36,746 nt of DNA from JAXGYX01 sp964487355 (GTDB lineage Bacteria > Bacillota > Clostridia > Saccharofermentanales > Fastidiosipilaceae), in assembly GCA_964487355.1 (NCBI GenBank), contig CAZAPS010000014.1, forward strand, positions 1 through 36,746, read 5' to 3'. The translations under genes were made by a program, and so were the position numbers. Within the stretch, counting starts at the first letter, position 1. The number at the start of each line of letters is the position of its first letter. Shown here one piece after another: positions 9,212 to 17,606 of the stretch. The notes under the pieces are model-generated. The model searched no databases, was not told the origin of the DNA, and was given only the letters and a program-made list of their open reading frames with translations.

Positions 9212-12200
9212 TCAAAGCGCGAAATAATCAACACCCGAAACAAAAAGCTTTTGATCTTTGTTTCCGGAGATGTTCGCCGCGACATCCGCGCCATACCGCT
9301 CGGAATGTCCCATTTTGCCGAATATCCGTCCGTCCGGCGAGGTGATTCCCTCAATCGCCCAGATTGACCCATTAGGATTCCCCGGCATCTTCATCGTGGC
9401 CATTTCATTCAGATCGACATATTGTGTGGCGATCTGATCTTTTTCTCTTAATGTTTCCAAAGTTTTCGCGTCGGCTACAAATCGACCTTCCACATGTGAG
9501 ATCGGTATGTTGTGCACATCTCCCGCCCTTGTGCCGGCAAGCCAGGGTGAGCGATTCGATACAACCCTGGTATTGGCATAAGACGAGATATGTCGGCCGA
9601 TTGTGTTAAAGGTCAACGACATTGAGTTCGGCGAAGGTCTCGTCACATCGCCATCCCCCAACAATCCCAATTGCAGCAACGCCTGAAAGCCATTGCCGAT
9701 ACCCAGGATCAGGCCGTCTCGCTTGAACAACAGGTCGCGCACCGCCTCGACCAGCGTCGGATCACGGAACAGCGCGCTGATAAATTTGGCGGCGCCTTCC
9801 GGCTCGTCGCCGAGACAAGAGCCACCCGGCAATGTCAAAATCTGCGCCCGCGCCAGACGTTCGGCGATTTTCTCCACCGAATCGGTGATCGCGGCCCCTG
9901 TCCGATTGCGCACAACTAAGGAATCCACCTTGGCTCCCGCCGTTTCGAAGGACTGAATCAAGTCATACTCGCTATTGGTGCCCGGAAAAATCGGAATAAA
10001 CACATTCGGCTTTCCATCAATTGGGTTGGGCACCCTCATCGGCTTTTTCTCTGTGGGATTGGTCAGCGTCGGCACGGTCCGCACAACCTGATCCGCCAAC
10101 AAATCCGACAGGCCATCGCCTCCTTGTTCCACCACGGAATTCGCGGTCAGTGGGAAGAGTTTACTCAATGGAGCTTCCCAAATCCTCAGCGCCTCTTCCA
10201 AAGGCAAAGCGCTATTGTCATAGGTGAACAGCGGCGCCGAAGATGGCTGACCGATCAAAACCGCGCCGATCTCCAACAGTCTCGTTATGGTGCTGCCGCC
10301 AACACGCTTGCGCGGCACTTCCACCAGCAGAGCGCCCGGATCCGGCATAAACAACAGGTCCTCAGACAGATCCGAGTTGAAGTTGAAACCCAGCTCATTG
10401 CCCAAACACATTTGAATCACACGGATGGCCGGACCTGCTCCGTCCACTGTGGCGGTCACTCTGACACGATCTTCTTTTTGCAGACTGTGCACAACCCGCA
10501 AGACTGTCATCACTTTGTCCGGGATCGGCATAAATTGATCGTCTTTGGCGATCGGAATGTAATATAGTTCGGAATCCGTGGCACTCAGTGTCGCGCTATG
10601 GATGTCGCCCGACTTTCTGGTGCCCACAGCGAAGGAGATCAGTGTCGGCGGCACATGCAAGTCCTCAAATGTGCCGGACATGCTGTCCTTGCCACCAATC
10701 GAAGGTACCCCAAAGTCCATCTGAGCGTCCAAAGCCCCCAGCAGGGCCGCCACCGGCGCTCCCCAGCTTCGCGCGCTGTCGGTACGCGGGAAGTATTCCT
10801 GAAATGTCAGTCTCAGTCGTTGTGGCGAGCCACCCATGGCCGTGCCACGGGATATGGATTGAAGCACAGCGTAATAAGCTCCGTGATAGGGGCTCCAGGA
10901 ACTTAGCTCGGGGTCGAAACCATATGTCATCAAAGTCGCCGCGTCCGTCTGTCCACGCAAAACCGGGATCTTGGCGGCCATCCCCTCCTCGGGAGTGAGC
11001 TGCCTGCGACCACCATATGGCATCAGGATCGTTCCGGCGCCCACGGTGCTGTCAAATCGCTCCGCCAGCCCTTTTTGTGAACAGACATTGAGCGATCCCA
11101 GAGCCTCTTTGACACGGGCGGCAAATCCTTTGTCGCCGGTGAATCTCGTCGAAAAATATGTTTCGGACAAATCCGGCGTCTCAACTGTCGCCTTGGCCCG
11201 CTGCGTCGCTCCGTTGGTCTCGATGAACGTGCGGCTGAGATCCACGATCACATCGCCTCTCCACCTCATCACCATGCGGTTGGTGTCGGTCACCACCGCG
11301 ACCGGCACCGCCTCCAGATTTTCCTTATCCGCCGCCGCGACGAACGCGTCGACCTGGTCCGGTCTCACCACAACCGCCATGCGCTCCTGAGATTCGGAGA
11401 TCGCAAGCTCGGTACCGTCCAATCCCTCATATTTTACCGGCACGAGATCCAGGTTGATATCCAGTCCGTCAGCCAACTCACCGATCGCCACCGACACACC
11501 GCCCGCGCCAAAGTCATTACAGCGTTTGATCATGCGCGCGACGATCGGGTCACGGAACAGTCGTTGCAAATTGCGCTCAATACTCGGATTCCCCTTTTGC
11601 ACTTCCGCGCCACTCGTCTCCGCCGAGCTCTCGTCGTGCGCTTTGGAGGATCCTGTCGCGCCGCCACAGCCATCCCGGCCGGTCGGTCCGCCGACCAATA
11701 TCACGGCGTCACCGGCCCGTGGACGTTCGCGCACCACCTGATTCGCGGGAGCGGCCGCGACCACAGCTCCGCACTCCATGCGTTTGGCGACATATCCGGG
11801 ATGGAAAAACTCTTTAACCAGACCCGCCGACACACCGATTTGGTTGCCATACGAGCTATAGCCCGCGGCCGCCACTGTGGAAATTTGACGCTGCGGCAGT
11901 TTGCCCAGCAAAGTCTTGTGATGCGGTTCGGTCGGATCTCCCGCCCCGGTGATTCTCATCGCCTGATAAACATAGGATCTGCCTGACAGAGGATCGCGAA
12001 TGGCTCCACCCAGGCAGGTGGACGCGCCGCCAAACGGTTCAATTTCCGTTGGATGGTTGTGCGTCTCATTTTTGAACATCACGAGATATTCTTCATCTCG
12101 CCCATCCACCACAATCGGCACTTTGATGCTGCATGCGTTGATTTCCTCGGACTCATCCAGGTCCTGCAACCGCCCCTGTCTTTTTAACTCTTTCATGGCG

Positions 12201-13075
12201 ATGGTCCCGATGTCCATCAGGCAGATCGGTTTTTGTTCGACGCGCTCACCATAGACCGTCTCTCTGAGCTTCAAATAGCGCCCATAGGAGTCCGCCAGAC
12301 GTTCGGACATAGAGTCTGCGTCCGGCGCCCGCCCCTCTTCAAAATCCACATTTTCCAAGTGGGTCAGAAAGGTGGTGTGGCGACAGTGATCCGACCAATA
12401 GGTGTCCAACACGCGGATTTCCGTCAACGTGGGGTCGCGATGTTCTTTTTCCGCAAACCAGTTTCTGGTCAACTCAAGATCTGCTTCAGACATCGCCAGA
12501 CCGAGTTTGTCACGCAGGCGGTCGAGCTCGATCGCGTCCATGGAGATAAAACCATGAATGGCCGGAATTGGAGCCGGTTCGGCGGGTTTTTTATGTAGTG
12601 TGGACGGTATCTCGCCCGCGGCCTCGCGCGCCTCGACCGGATTGATAAGATACCGCTTTATCTGCTCTTTCCGTGAGTCGTTCAATTCTCCCGAAAAAAT
12701 ATATACTTTTGCCGAGCGCACCTGTGGACGGTCGCCACGGGTCAGCACCTGCAGGCATTGTTCAGCCGAATCCGCACGCTGATCAAATTGTCCCGGCAAC
12801 GCCTCGACCGCCAAAAGATAATCGTAATCGCCCGCCGAAATGGATTCGTCATACACCCGATCCAACGGTGGCTCGGCGAATACCTCAATTTTGGCTCGCT
12901 CGTACTCGGCGTCGGTCAAGCCGGTCAGATCATAACGATTCAAGATTCTGATCGACGTCAACTCCGTCATATTCAGCGTGTCCCATAAATTCGACAAGAG
13001 ATTTCTCGCCTCTATTGCGTGCTCAATCTTTTTTTCCGCGTATACACGGCGGACTTTGGCAAGTTCTGAGTTCAT
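9212..13075 (-). CDS. purL: Phosphoribosylformylglycinamidine synthase, single chain, with the glutaminase Cys replaced by Gly
   Basis: A 1287-residue FGAM synthase of the single-chain clostridial type, fourth step of purine synthesis, converting FGAR, ATP and glutamine to FGAM. The synthase core is well kept (FKNETHNHPTEIEPFGGAS, GGAIRDPLSGRSYVYQAMR, GGPTGRDGCGGATGSSK, CNDFGAGGVSVAIGEL, PSIGGKDSMSG). The C-terminal class I amidotransferase domain starts at about residue 1040 (PNVFIPIFPGTNSEYD). Its nucleophile elbow, GICNGFQ in relatives, reads GIGNGFQ: codon GGC at 9697-9695, residue 1127, instead of TGC. The His and Glu of the triad are kept in MGHSER, and the oxyanion-loop region is also changed (PGGSCLGDEP). 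As read, the protein should not hydrolyse glutamine and may depend on free ammonia, unless this is a base-call error. ATG start with AAGGAG 7 nt upstream. Confidence 0.93.
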   Translation of the reverse strand: MNSELAKVRRVYAEKKIEHAIEARNLLSNLWDTLNMTELTSIRILNRYDLTGLTDAEYERAKIEVFAEPPLDRVYDESISAGDYDYLLAVEALPGQFDQRADSAEQCLQVLTRGDRPQVRSAKVYIFSGELNDSRKEQIKRYLINPVEAREAAGEIPSTLHKKPAEPAPIPAIHGFISMDAIELDRLRDKLGLAMSEADLELTRNWFAEKEHRDPTLTEIRVLDTYWSDHCRHTTFLTHLENVDFEEGRAPDADSMSERLADSYGRYLKLRETVYGERVEQKPICLMDIGTIAMKELKRQGRLQDLDESEEINACSIKVPIVVDGRDEEYLVMFKNETHNHPTEIEPFGGASTCLGGAIRDPLSGRSYVYQAMRITGAGDPTEPHHKTLLGKLPQRQISTVAAAGYSSYGNQIGVSAGLVKEFFHPGYVAKRMECGAVVAAAPANQVVRERPRAGDAVILVGGPTGRDGCGGATGSSKAHDESSAETSGAEVQKGNPSIERNLQRLFRDPIVARMIKRCNDFGAGGVSVAIGELADGLDINLDLVPVKYEGLDGTELAISESQERMAVVVRPDQVDAFVAAADKENLEAVPVAVVTDTNRMVMRWRGDVIVDLSRTFIETNGATQRAKATVETPDLSETYFSTRFTGDKGFAARVKEALGSLNVCSQKGLAERFDSTVGAGTILMPYGGRRQLTPEEGMAAKIPVLRGQTDAATLMTYGFDPELSSWSPYHGAYYAVLQSISRGTAMGGSPQRLRLTFQEYFPRTDSARSWGAPVAALLGALDAQMDFGVPSIGGKDSMSGTFEDLHVPPTLISFAVGTRKSGDIHSATLSATDSELYYIPIAKDDQFMPIPDKVMTVLRVVHSLQKEDRVRVTATVDGAGPAIRVIQMCLGNELGFNFNSDLSEDLLFMPDPGALLVEVPRKRVGGSTITRLLEIGAVLIGQPSSAPLFTYDNSALPLEEALRIWEAPLSKLFPLTANSVVEQGGDGLSDLLADQVVRTVPTLTNPTEKKPMRVPNPIDGKPNVFIPIFPGTNSEYDLIQSFETAGAKVDSLVVRNRTGAAITDSVEKIAERLARAQILTLPGGSCLGDEPEGAAKFISALFRDPTLVEAVRDLLFKRDGLILGIGNGFQALLQLGLLGDGDVTRPSPNSMSLTFNTIGRHISSYANTRVVSNRSPWLAGTRAGDVHNIPISHVEGRFVADAKTLETLREKDQIATQYVDLNEMATMKMPGNPNGSIWAIEGITSPDGRIFGKMGHSERYGADVAANISGNKDQKLFVSGVDYFAL

Positions 13076-13113
13076 GAATGATCTCCTTTTCTTCGCGCAA
13101 TTAAACTGGTTTT

Positions 13114-13142
13114 ATTATACCGCAACAGTTCTATCCAATTCA
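13114..13142 (-). promoter_or_regulatory. Possible promoter for purL
   Basis: A perfect TATAAT (13119-13114, minus strand) lies about 40 nt before the purL start. The -35 at the right spacing (TGAATT) is poor. No PurR box or purine riboswitch fits in the short leader. Confidence 0.38.
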
Positions 13143-13143
13143 T

Positions 13144-13178
13144 AAAAATACCGCCTGTCGGATTTTTTGGACAGGCGG
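13144..13178 (-). terminator. Rho-independent terminator of htpG
   Basis: A perfect 9-bp GC-rich stem (CCGCCTGTC at 13151-13159 with GACAGGCGG at 13170-13178) is followed on the minus strand by TATTTTT. It lies about 85 nt after the htpG stop and separates htpG from purL. Confidence 0.85.
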
Positions 13179-13261
13179 TTGTCATTCAAGTGCCAAGCCG
13201 CGCGCATTCGCGTCGCGAAACCGAAAGTCGATGGGCGGCGGACAATATCACAACGATCTCC

Positions 13262-15214
13262 CTACTGTTCGGCCAGATCCTTCAACAGGCTTGTGCTGCG
13301 TTTCAGGAACGCGTCCAGCGCGTCGCCCTGCAAAGACCCGTGACTGAGCCGGGCAAGGTCGACGATTTCCTGAGCGATCTGTTCGGCGGTTTGCCGCTTG
13401 TCCGGTATGTCGATCATCGCTTTAAGCGAGCTGACAAGACGGCTGTCTGTGTTAACCACCAAAGTCTGCTCGACCGGGAACAGCTCATCGAGTTCCTCCG
13501 GACTCATCTTGCCCTGCATGCGCTCAAACTGTTTGCGCATCTCCTGTGTGCGGCGCGCTTCTTCCGATTCAATCAATGTGCCCGCCATTTCGTCCTCGCC
13601 CTGGGCTTTGACCTCAATCTTCAGATTTTGCTCACCCGAAGCGTCGCGGAAGAATTCGGTCAGGCTGTCCAGCCATTCTGTCTGTCCCTCCTCACCTTCA
13701 AGAGCGGCGTCAATGCGTCTAAATTTACGCGGCGCCTGTTTGGTTTCGAGAAAAGACATGAAGGGGATATCCAGTTCGTCATCCATCACCACCACTGTCT
13801 TGCCGGATTTCTCGGCACGCCGTATGTAGTTGATCTGAACCTCCGGATCGACTGTGTAATACAAGGTCTCACCCAACTCCTCCGCTGTTTTATAGGTGCC
13901 GTCCACCGAGCGGAAAATCAGGCTGTCTTTGATACGTTCGTAAAACTTCTCGTCGGTCAGGCAGCCATATTTGATGAAGACATGAATGTCCTCCCAATAT
14001 TTCTCAAATGACTCGCGCTCTTTTTTGAACAGTTGATTGAGCTGATCCGCCACTTTTCTTACGATATAGCCCGAAAGCTTTTTCATATTGGAATCAGTCT
14101 GAAGGTAGCTGCGCGAAACATTCAACGGAATATCCGGACAATCGATGAAGCCTTTTAACAGAAAAAGAAAATCAGGAATGATCTCTTTGACGTTGTCGGC
14201 GACAAAAACCTGGTTGCTGTACAGCTTGATGCGGCCATCCAGCGTCTGATAGCGGTTTTCCATCTCCGGAAAATACAAAATTCCCTTCAGGTGAAACGGA
14301 TAATCCATATTCAGATGGATCCAAAACAGCGGATCTTTGAAATCGCGCGTCGCCTGATGATAAAACGAACGGTAATCATCGTCCGTGCAATCACCCGGAT
14401 TACGGTTCCAGAGAGGATCAACATCGTTCACCATGCTCTCGACCGGTTTAACTTCCGGTGTCGGTGGCTCTTCGCTGAATTCCTCATTTTTCTCCAGCGC
14501 CTCTTTTTTGCGTTTCTCGTACGACTCCAGTGCCTCTTTGGAACGGCGTTCACGACTCTCGTCCGCTTCCCTGTCCGTCACGATGTCAAGAAAATAAATT
14601 GGGCGCGGCATGAATTCACAGTATTTTTGAATCGTTTCGCGGACCTTCGCTCCGGTCAGCGACGGGGCGGACTCCTCACTCAGATATAGCGTGATCTTTG
14701 TCCCCCGCTCTTCACGCTCGATCTCCTCCATCTCATATTCCGTGCCGGTCTCCGACATCCAGTAGGCGCCTTTCGCGTCCGGCAGGTAGGAGCGCGACTC
14801 GATCGTCACTTTGTCCGCCACCATAAACGCGGAATAAAAGCCCAAACCGAAATGCCCGATTATGCCGTCACCGGACTCTCCGCTCTGACGGCATTTTTCG
14901 ACAAAATCGACCGCTCCCGAATAAGCGATCTCGTTGATGTATTTGTCGATTTCCTCCATCGTCATGCCAATTCCGTTGTCCGCGAATGAGATCGTCCGCT
15001 GTTCGGTATCCAGCACAACATCAACGCGATACTCATTCTCATCGCCGATGTCCACATCATCCATCTGTGTCAGTCGCTCAAGCTTGGCGATCGCGTCAGT
15101 TCCGTTCGCGATCAATTCACGAACAAAAATATCCTCATCCGAATACAGCCATTTTCTAATAATCGGAAATATATTCTCTGTGCTTACATTTATCTTGCCA
15201 CTTCGTTTCGACAT
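13262..15214 (-). CDS. htpG: Chaperone protein HtpG (bacterial Hsp90)
   Basis: A 650-residue cytoplasmic ATP-dependent chaperone. The N-terminal GHKL ATPase domain has ELIANGTDAI (catalytic Glu and Mg-binding Asn kept), FADNGIGMT for adenine contact, and the lid-glycine motif GHFGLGFYSAF. The middle domain has the NVSRSYLQ segment, and the C-terminal dimerisation region includes LVVNTDSRLV. Length is usual for the bacterial form without the charged eukaryotic linker. The ATG follows a run of AAGGAAGGAAGG. A fair sigma-A promoter and a CtsR-like box lie upstream, and a clear terminator lies downstream, so it is probably monocistronic. In Bacillus subtilis htpG is not in the CtsR regulon, so a CtsR link here would differ from that model. 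Confidence 0.96.
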   Translation of the reverse strand: MSKRSGKINVSTENIFPIIRKWLYSDEDIFVRELIANGTDAIAKLERLTQMDDVDIGDENEYRVDVVLDTEQRTISFADNGIGMTMEEIDKYINEIAYSGAVDFVEKCRQSGESGDGIIGHFGLGFYSAFMVADKVTIESRSYLPDAKGAYWMSETGTEYEMEEIEREERGTKITLYLSEESAPSLTGAKVRETIQKYCEFMPRPIYFLDIVTDREADESRERRSKEALESYEKRKKEALEKNEEFSEEPPTPEVKPVESMVNDVDPLWNRNPGDCTDDDYRSFYHQATRDFKDPLFWIHLNMDYPFHLKGILYFPEMENRYQTLDGRIKLYSNQVFVADNVKEIIPDFLFLLKGFIDCPDIPLNVSRSYLQTDSNMKKLSGYIVRKVADQLNQLFKKERESFEKYWEDIHVFIKYGCLTDEKFYERIKDSLIFRSVDGTYKTAEELGETLYYTVDPEVQINYIRRAEKSGKTVVVMDDELDIPFMSFLETKQAPRKFRRIDAALEGEEGQTEWLDSLTEFFRDASGEQNLKIEVKAQGEDEMAGTLIESEEARRTQEMRKQFERMQGKMSPEELDELFPVEQTLVVNTDSRLVSSLKAMIDIPDKRQTAEQIAQEIVDLARLSHGSLQGDALDAFLKRSTSLLKDLAEQ

Positions 15215-15253
15215 GATATCAACCTTCCTTCCTGTAAAAAACGATCAAGATGA

Positions 15254-15282
15254 ATTCTATCAATTGTCTGAAACGTTCGCAA
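15254..15282 (-). promoter_or_regulatory. Promoter for htpG
   Basis: On the minus strand TTGCGA (15282-15277), a 17-nt spacer and TAGAAT (15259-15254), about 40 nt before the start codon: 4/6 and 5/6 matches to the sigma-A consensus. Confidence 0.55.
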
Positions 15283-15290
15283 GTTTTTCA

Positions 15291-15307
15291 TTTGCCATTC
15301 TTTGACC
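15291..15307 (-). promoter_or_regulatory. CtsR-like operator upstream of the htpG promoter
   Basis: The minus strand reads GGTCAAAGAATGGCAAA. Against the CtsR heptad direct repeat RGTCAAA-NAN-RGTCAAA it matches 13 of 15 constrained positions, with the mismatches in the second heptad. It sits just upstream of the -35 of htpG, where a stress regulator could act. The assignment is from consensus only. Confidence 0.5.
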
Positions 15308-15336
15308 AATGAGTGAACCTTCTGTAAACACCTTCA

Positions 15337-16227
15337 TCAATTCTCAAACAAGTGTCGTGATGCCTCGACATCGCGGTGAATTTGTGTCTGATAGGCATTT
15401 TGGACCTTGCGCAGGAACTGATTGGATTCGGAGGGCAGTTCAAACGACTCGATCGTCCGGATCGGCAACACATCGATCGGAGAAGCCGTCAAAAACGCGC
15501 CGTCGACGTCGCCGGCTTTGATTTCCTCAAAAGTAAGACAGCGGTCGCTGAGCTCGGCCCCCGCCGCGGCGATCGCTTCCAACACATATTTGCGAGTGAT
15601 GCCTTTGAGGATTCGATCTTCCGGCGCGCCAAAGACGACATCGTCTTTTGTGAAAAATAAATTGGACCGACTTCCTTCGGTCAGCAATCCGTCGCGATCT
15701 TCCAGTAGCAATTCATAAAACGGACCATGGGGTCCGGACCTCGCGAAGCCCTCGGCGACAGCGCTTTTGTAGTCCGCGAAGATTTGTTTGACATTGGGAT
15801 TGACACGCTCCCAGCGCAGGATACCGGTCGGCACGCCGGACATAAACTGATCCGTCGTCGGGTAGTAGGTCTCACTAAAGTGAATCAGCTGCACATTTTT
15901 TGTCAGCACAATTTTCAAATTGCCAAAACAAACGCCGGACTGATCAAGCAGGTCGACCACCGCCGTTCTCAGCTCCTCGAAATCCACCTCGAAGTTCGCC
16001 GCGGAGGTCAGAGAGTCGCCCAACCTTCGCATATGATCTTCCCAAAACACCGGCACGCCTTTGCGCAGCTGAATCACTTCATAAAAAAGCGGATCGTCCT
16101 GCGGCTCACTCAGGCGAACGCACGCCTCATCCGTCGCCTTGACCACTCCGGCCTGTTCAAAGCCGGGAAAATCAGCGCGCAACGAGCACAACAAACCAAT
16201 ATTCGCATCCAAAATCGGGTAAGACAT
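15337..16227 (-). CDS. Aminotransferase class IV (branched-chain / D-amino acid / aminodeoxychorismate lyase fold)
   Basis: A 296-residue PLP enzyme of fold type IV. Landmarks are YEVIQLRKGVPVFWEDHMRRL at about 49-69, the PLP-lysine region NPNVK (Lys about 147, aligned by eye to the D-amino acid transaminase lysine), LLTEGSRSNLFF at about 180-191 (the EGSRSN cofactor and substrate signature) and GITRKYVLEA. The substrate cannot be told from sequence: branched-chain keto acids, D-alanine/D-glutamate or aminodeoxychorismate are all served by this fold, and no neighbouring gene of those pathways decides it. It is divergent from argG; the shared 160-nt region holds the argG promoter. The ATG has an AGAGGTG ribosome binding site. 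It ends about 120 nt before htpG, which has its own promoter. Confidence 0.85.
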   Translation of the reverse strand: MSYPILDANIGLLCSLRADFPGFEQAGVVKATDEACVRLSEPQDDPLFYEVIQLRKGVPVFWEDHMRRLGDSLTSAANFEVDFEELRTAVVDLLDQSGVCFGNLKIVLTKNVQLIHFSETYYPTTDQFMSGVPTGILRWERVNPNVKQIFADYKSAVAEGFARSGPHGPFYELLLEDRDGLLTEGSRSNLFFTKDDVVFGAPEDRILKGITRKYVLEAIAAAGAELSDRCLTFEEIKAGDVDGAFLTASPIDVLPIRTIESFELPSESNQFLRKVQNAYQTQIHRDVEASRHLFEN

Positions 16228-16306
16228 TCTTCACCTCTTGTTTTTATGTGGATCAATTCATACATAATGATACATGTCACGAATATTCTATCATGTAATG
16301 ATTTTA

Positions 16307-16335
16307 TTGACCCTATCGGGGCGCACCGATATAAT
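16307..16335 (+). promoter_or_regulatory. Strong sigma-A promoter for argGH
   Basis: TTGACC (16307-16312), a 17-nt spacer and a perfect TATAAT (16330-16335), about 53 nt before the argG start codon. Confidence 0.82.
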
Positions 16336-16356
16336 AACGAAAGTTTATAACATCAT

Positions 16357-16374
16357 TCTGTATAAATATACATC
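16357..16374 (+). promoter_or_regulatory. ARG-box-like operator in the argGH leader
   Basis: TCTGTATAAATATACATC matches the ARG box TNTGAATWWWWATTCANW at 15 of 18 positions and is a perfect inverted repeat TGTATA-AA-TATACA at its centre (16359-16372). It lies between the predicted transcription start and the GGAGG of argG, a position that suits repression by an ArgR/AhrC-type regulator with arginine as co-repressor. The regulator gene is not in this window. Confidence 0.6.
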
Positions 16375-16388
16375 TGTGGAGGTATAAA

Positions 16389-17606
16389 ATGGCGAAAGAA
16401 CGCATATTGCTGGCTTATTCCGGTGGCTTGGACACATCCATCATCATCCCCTGGCTGAAAGAGAATTATGACTGTGACGTGATCGCGATGGCCGGTGAGC
16501 TGGGCATCGGCGAGGACGAGGATCTACTACGCGAAAAAGCGTTGAAATGCGGAGCGGAAAAAATCTATATCGAACATATCACCGAGGAGTACATCCGCGA
16601 TTTCATCTATCCAACTTTGAAGGCGCAAGCGATTTATGAAGGCAAGTATCTGCTGGGGACATCCACCGCAAGACCATGCATAGCCAAACGCATGGTTGAA
16701 ATCGCACGTAAAGAGAACTGCACGGCGATCGCGCATGGAGCGACCGGCAAAGGAAATGACCAGGTGCGTTTCGAGCTGACCATCAAGGCGTTGGCGCCGG
16801 AAATGAAAATCATCGCGCCCTGGAGAATATGGGATATCAAATCACGCGATGAGGAAATCGATTACGCGAACGAGCGCGGCATTCCGGTTCCGGTCACCAA
16901 AGAGGATAACTATTCCATGGATCAAAACGTCTGGCATCTGAGTCACGAGGGAATGGATCTGGAATCACCGGCCAACGAGCCCCGGTATGACAAGCTGCTC
17001 AAACTAATGGTCTCACCGGAAGACGCGCCGGACCTGCCAACTTACGTGGAGCTGGAATTCAAAGACGGCGTGCCGGTGCGTATCGACGAAGTGACCGGCG
17101 ACGTGGAGATGCTTGAATATGCCAATCGAATCGCCGGAGCGAACGGCGTCGGCATTGTCGACATGGTCGAAAACCGTCTGGTTGGCATGAAGTCCAGAGG
17201 TGTTTACGAGACTCCGGGCGGCACCTTGTATTATGCGGCTCACCGCGAATTGGAGTTACTCTGCCTCGAGCGCGACACTCTTCACTACAAAGATCTGATT
17301 TCACAACAGTTCGCCAAAATGGTCTACAACGGCCAGTGGTTCCACCCGCTTCGCGAGGCGTTGTCGGCGTTCGTCGACGAAACAAACAAGACGATTACCG
17401 GCATTGTGAAATTAAAACTTTACAAAGGCAACGTTCTGCCGGCCGGCACGACCTCTCCTTATTCATTGTATGACGAGGAACTATCCACATTTGGCGAAGA
17501 CGACGTGTATGACCAGGCGGACGCCGGCGGTTTCATCAACCTCTACGGCCTGCCGATGAAAGTCGTCGCCCAAATGAGACAAAGGACTCAGACAGATGAG
17601 CGGTAA
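16389..17606 (+). CDS. argG: Argininosuccinate synthase
   Basis: A 405-residue cytoplasmic enzyme joining citrulline and aspartate, with ATP cleaved to AMP and PPi, to make argininosuccinate. The N-type ATP pyrophosphatase P-loop AYSGGLDTS is at 9-17; the citrulline and aspartate contacts lie in GTSTARPCIAKRMVEIA, HGATGKGNDQVRFE and YSMDQNVWHLSHEGMDLE, and the C-terminal helix for tetramer contact is present. Length is normal. The ATG has GGAGG 6 nt upstream. Its 3' end overlaps argH by 11 nt, so the two are one operon, under the promoter and ARG-box-like site described separately. Conserved positions show substitutions such as HEGMDLE for HEGGDLE, which I take as lineage variation. Confidence 0.96.
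   Translation: MAKERILLAYSGGLDTSIIIPWLKENYDCDVIAMAGELGIGEDEDLLREKALKCGAEKIYIEHITEEYIRDFIYPTLKAQAIYEGKYLLGTSTARPCIAKRMVEIARKENCTAIAHGATGKGNDQVRFELTIKALAPEMKIIAPWRIWDIKSRDEEIDYANERGIPVPVTKEDNYSMDQNVWHLSHEGMDLESPANEPRYDKLLKLMVSPEDAPDLPTYVELEFKDGVPVRIDEVTGDVEMLEYANRIAGANGVGIVDMVENRLVGMKSRGVYETPGGTLYYAAHRELELLCLERDTLHYKDLISQQFAKMVYNGQWFHPLREALSAFVDETNKTITGIVKLKLYKGNVLPAGTTSPYSLYDEELSTFGEDDVYDQADAGGFINLYGLPMKVVAQMRQRTQTDER

Noticed and set aside
13076..13113. Possible purine riboswitch or PurR site before purL
   Set aside because: The leader from the likely promoter is only about 30-40 nt, too short for a riboswitch, and no PurBox-like sequence is visible.
13190..14011. Plus-strand open frame of 273 codons opposite htpG
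   Set aside because: It is antisense to the conserved C-terminal half of HtpG and shows no family features.
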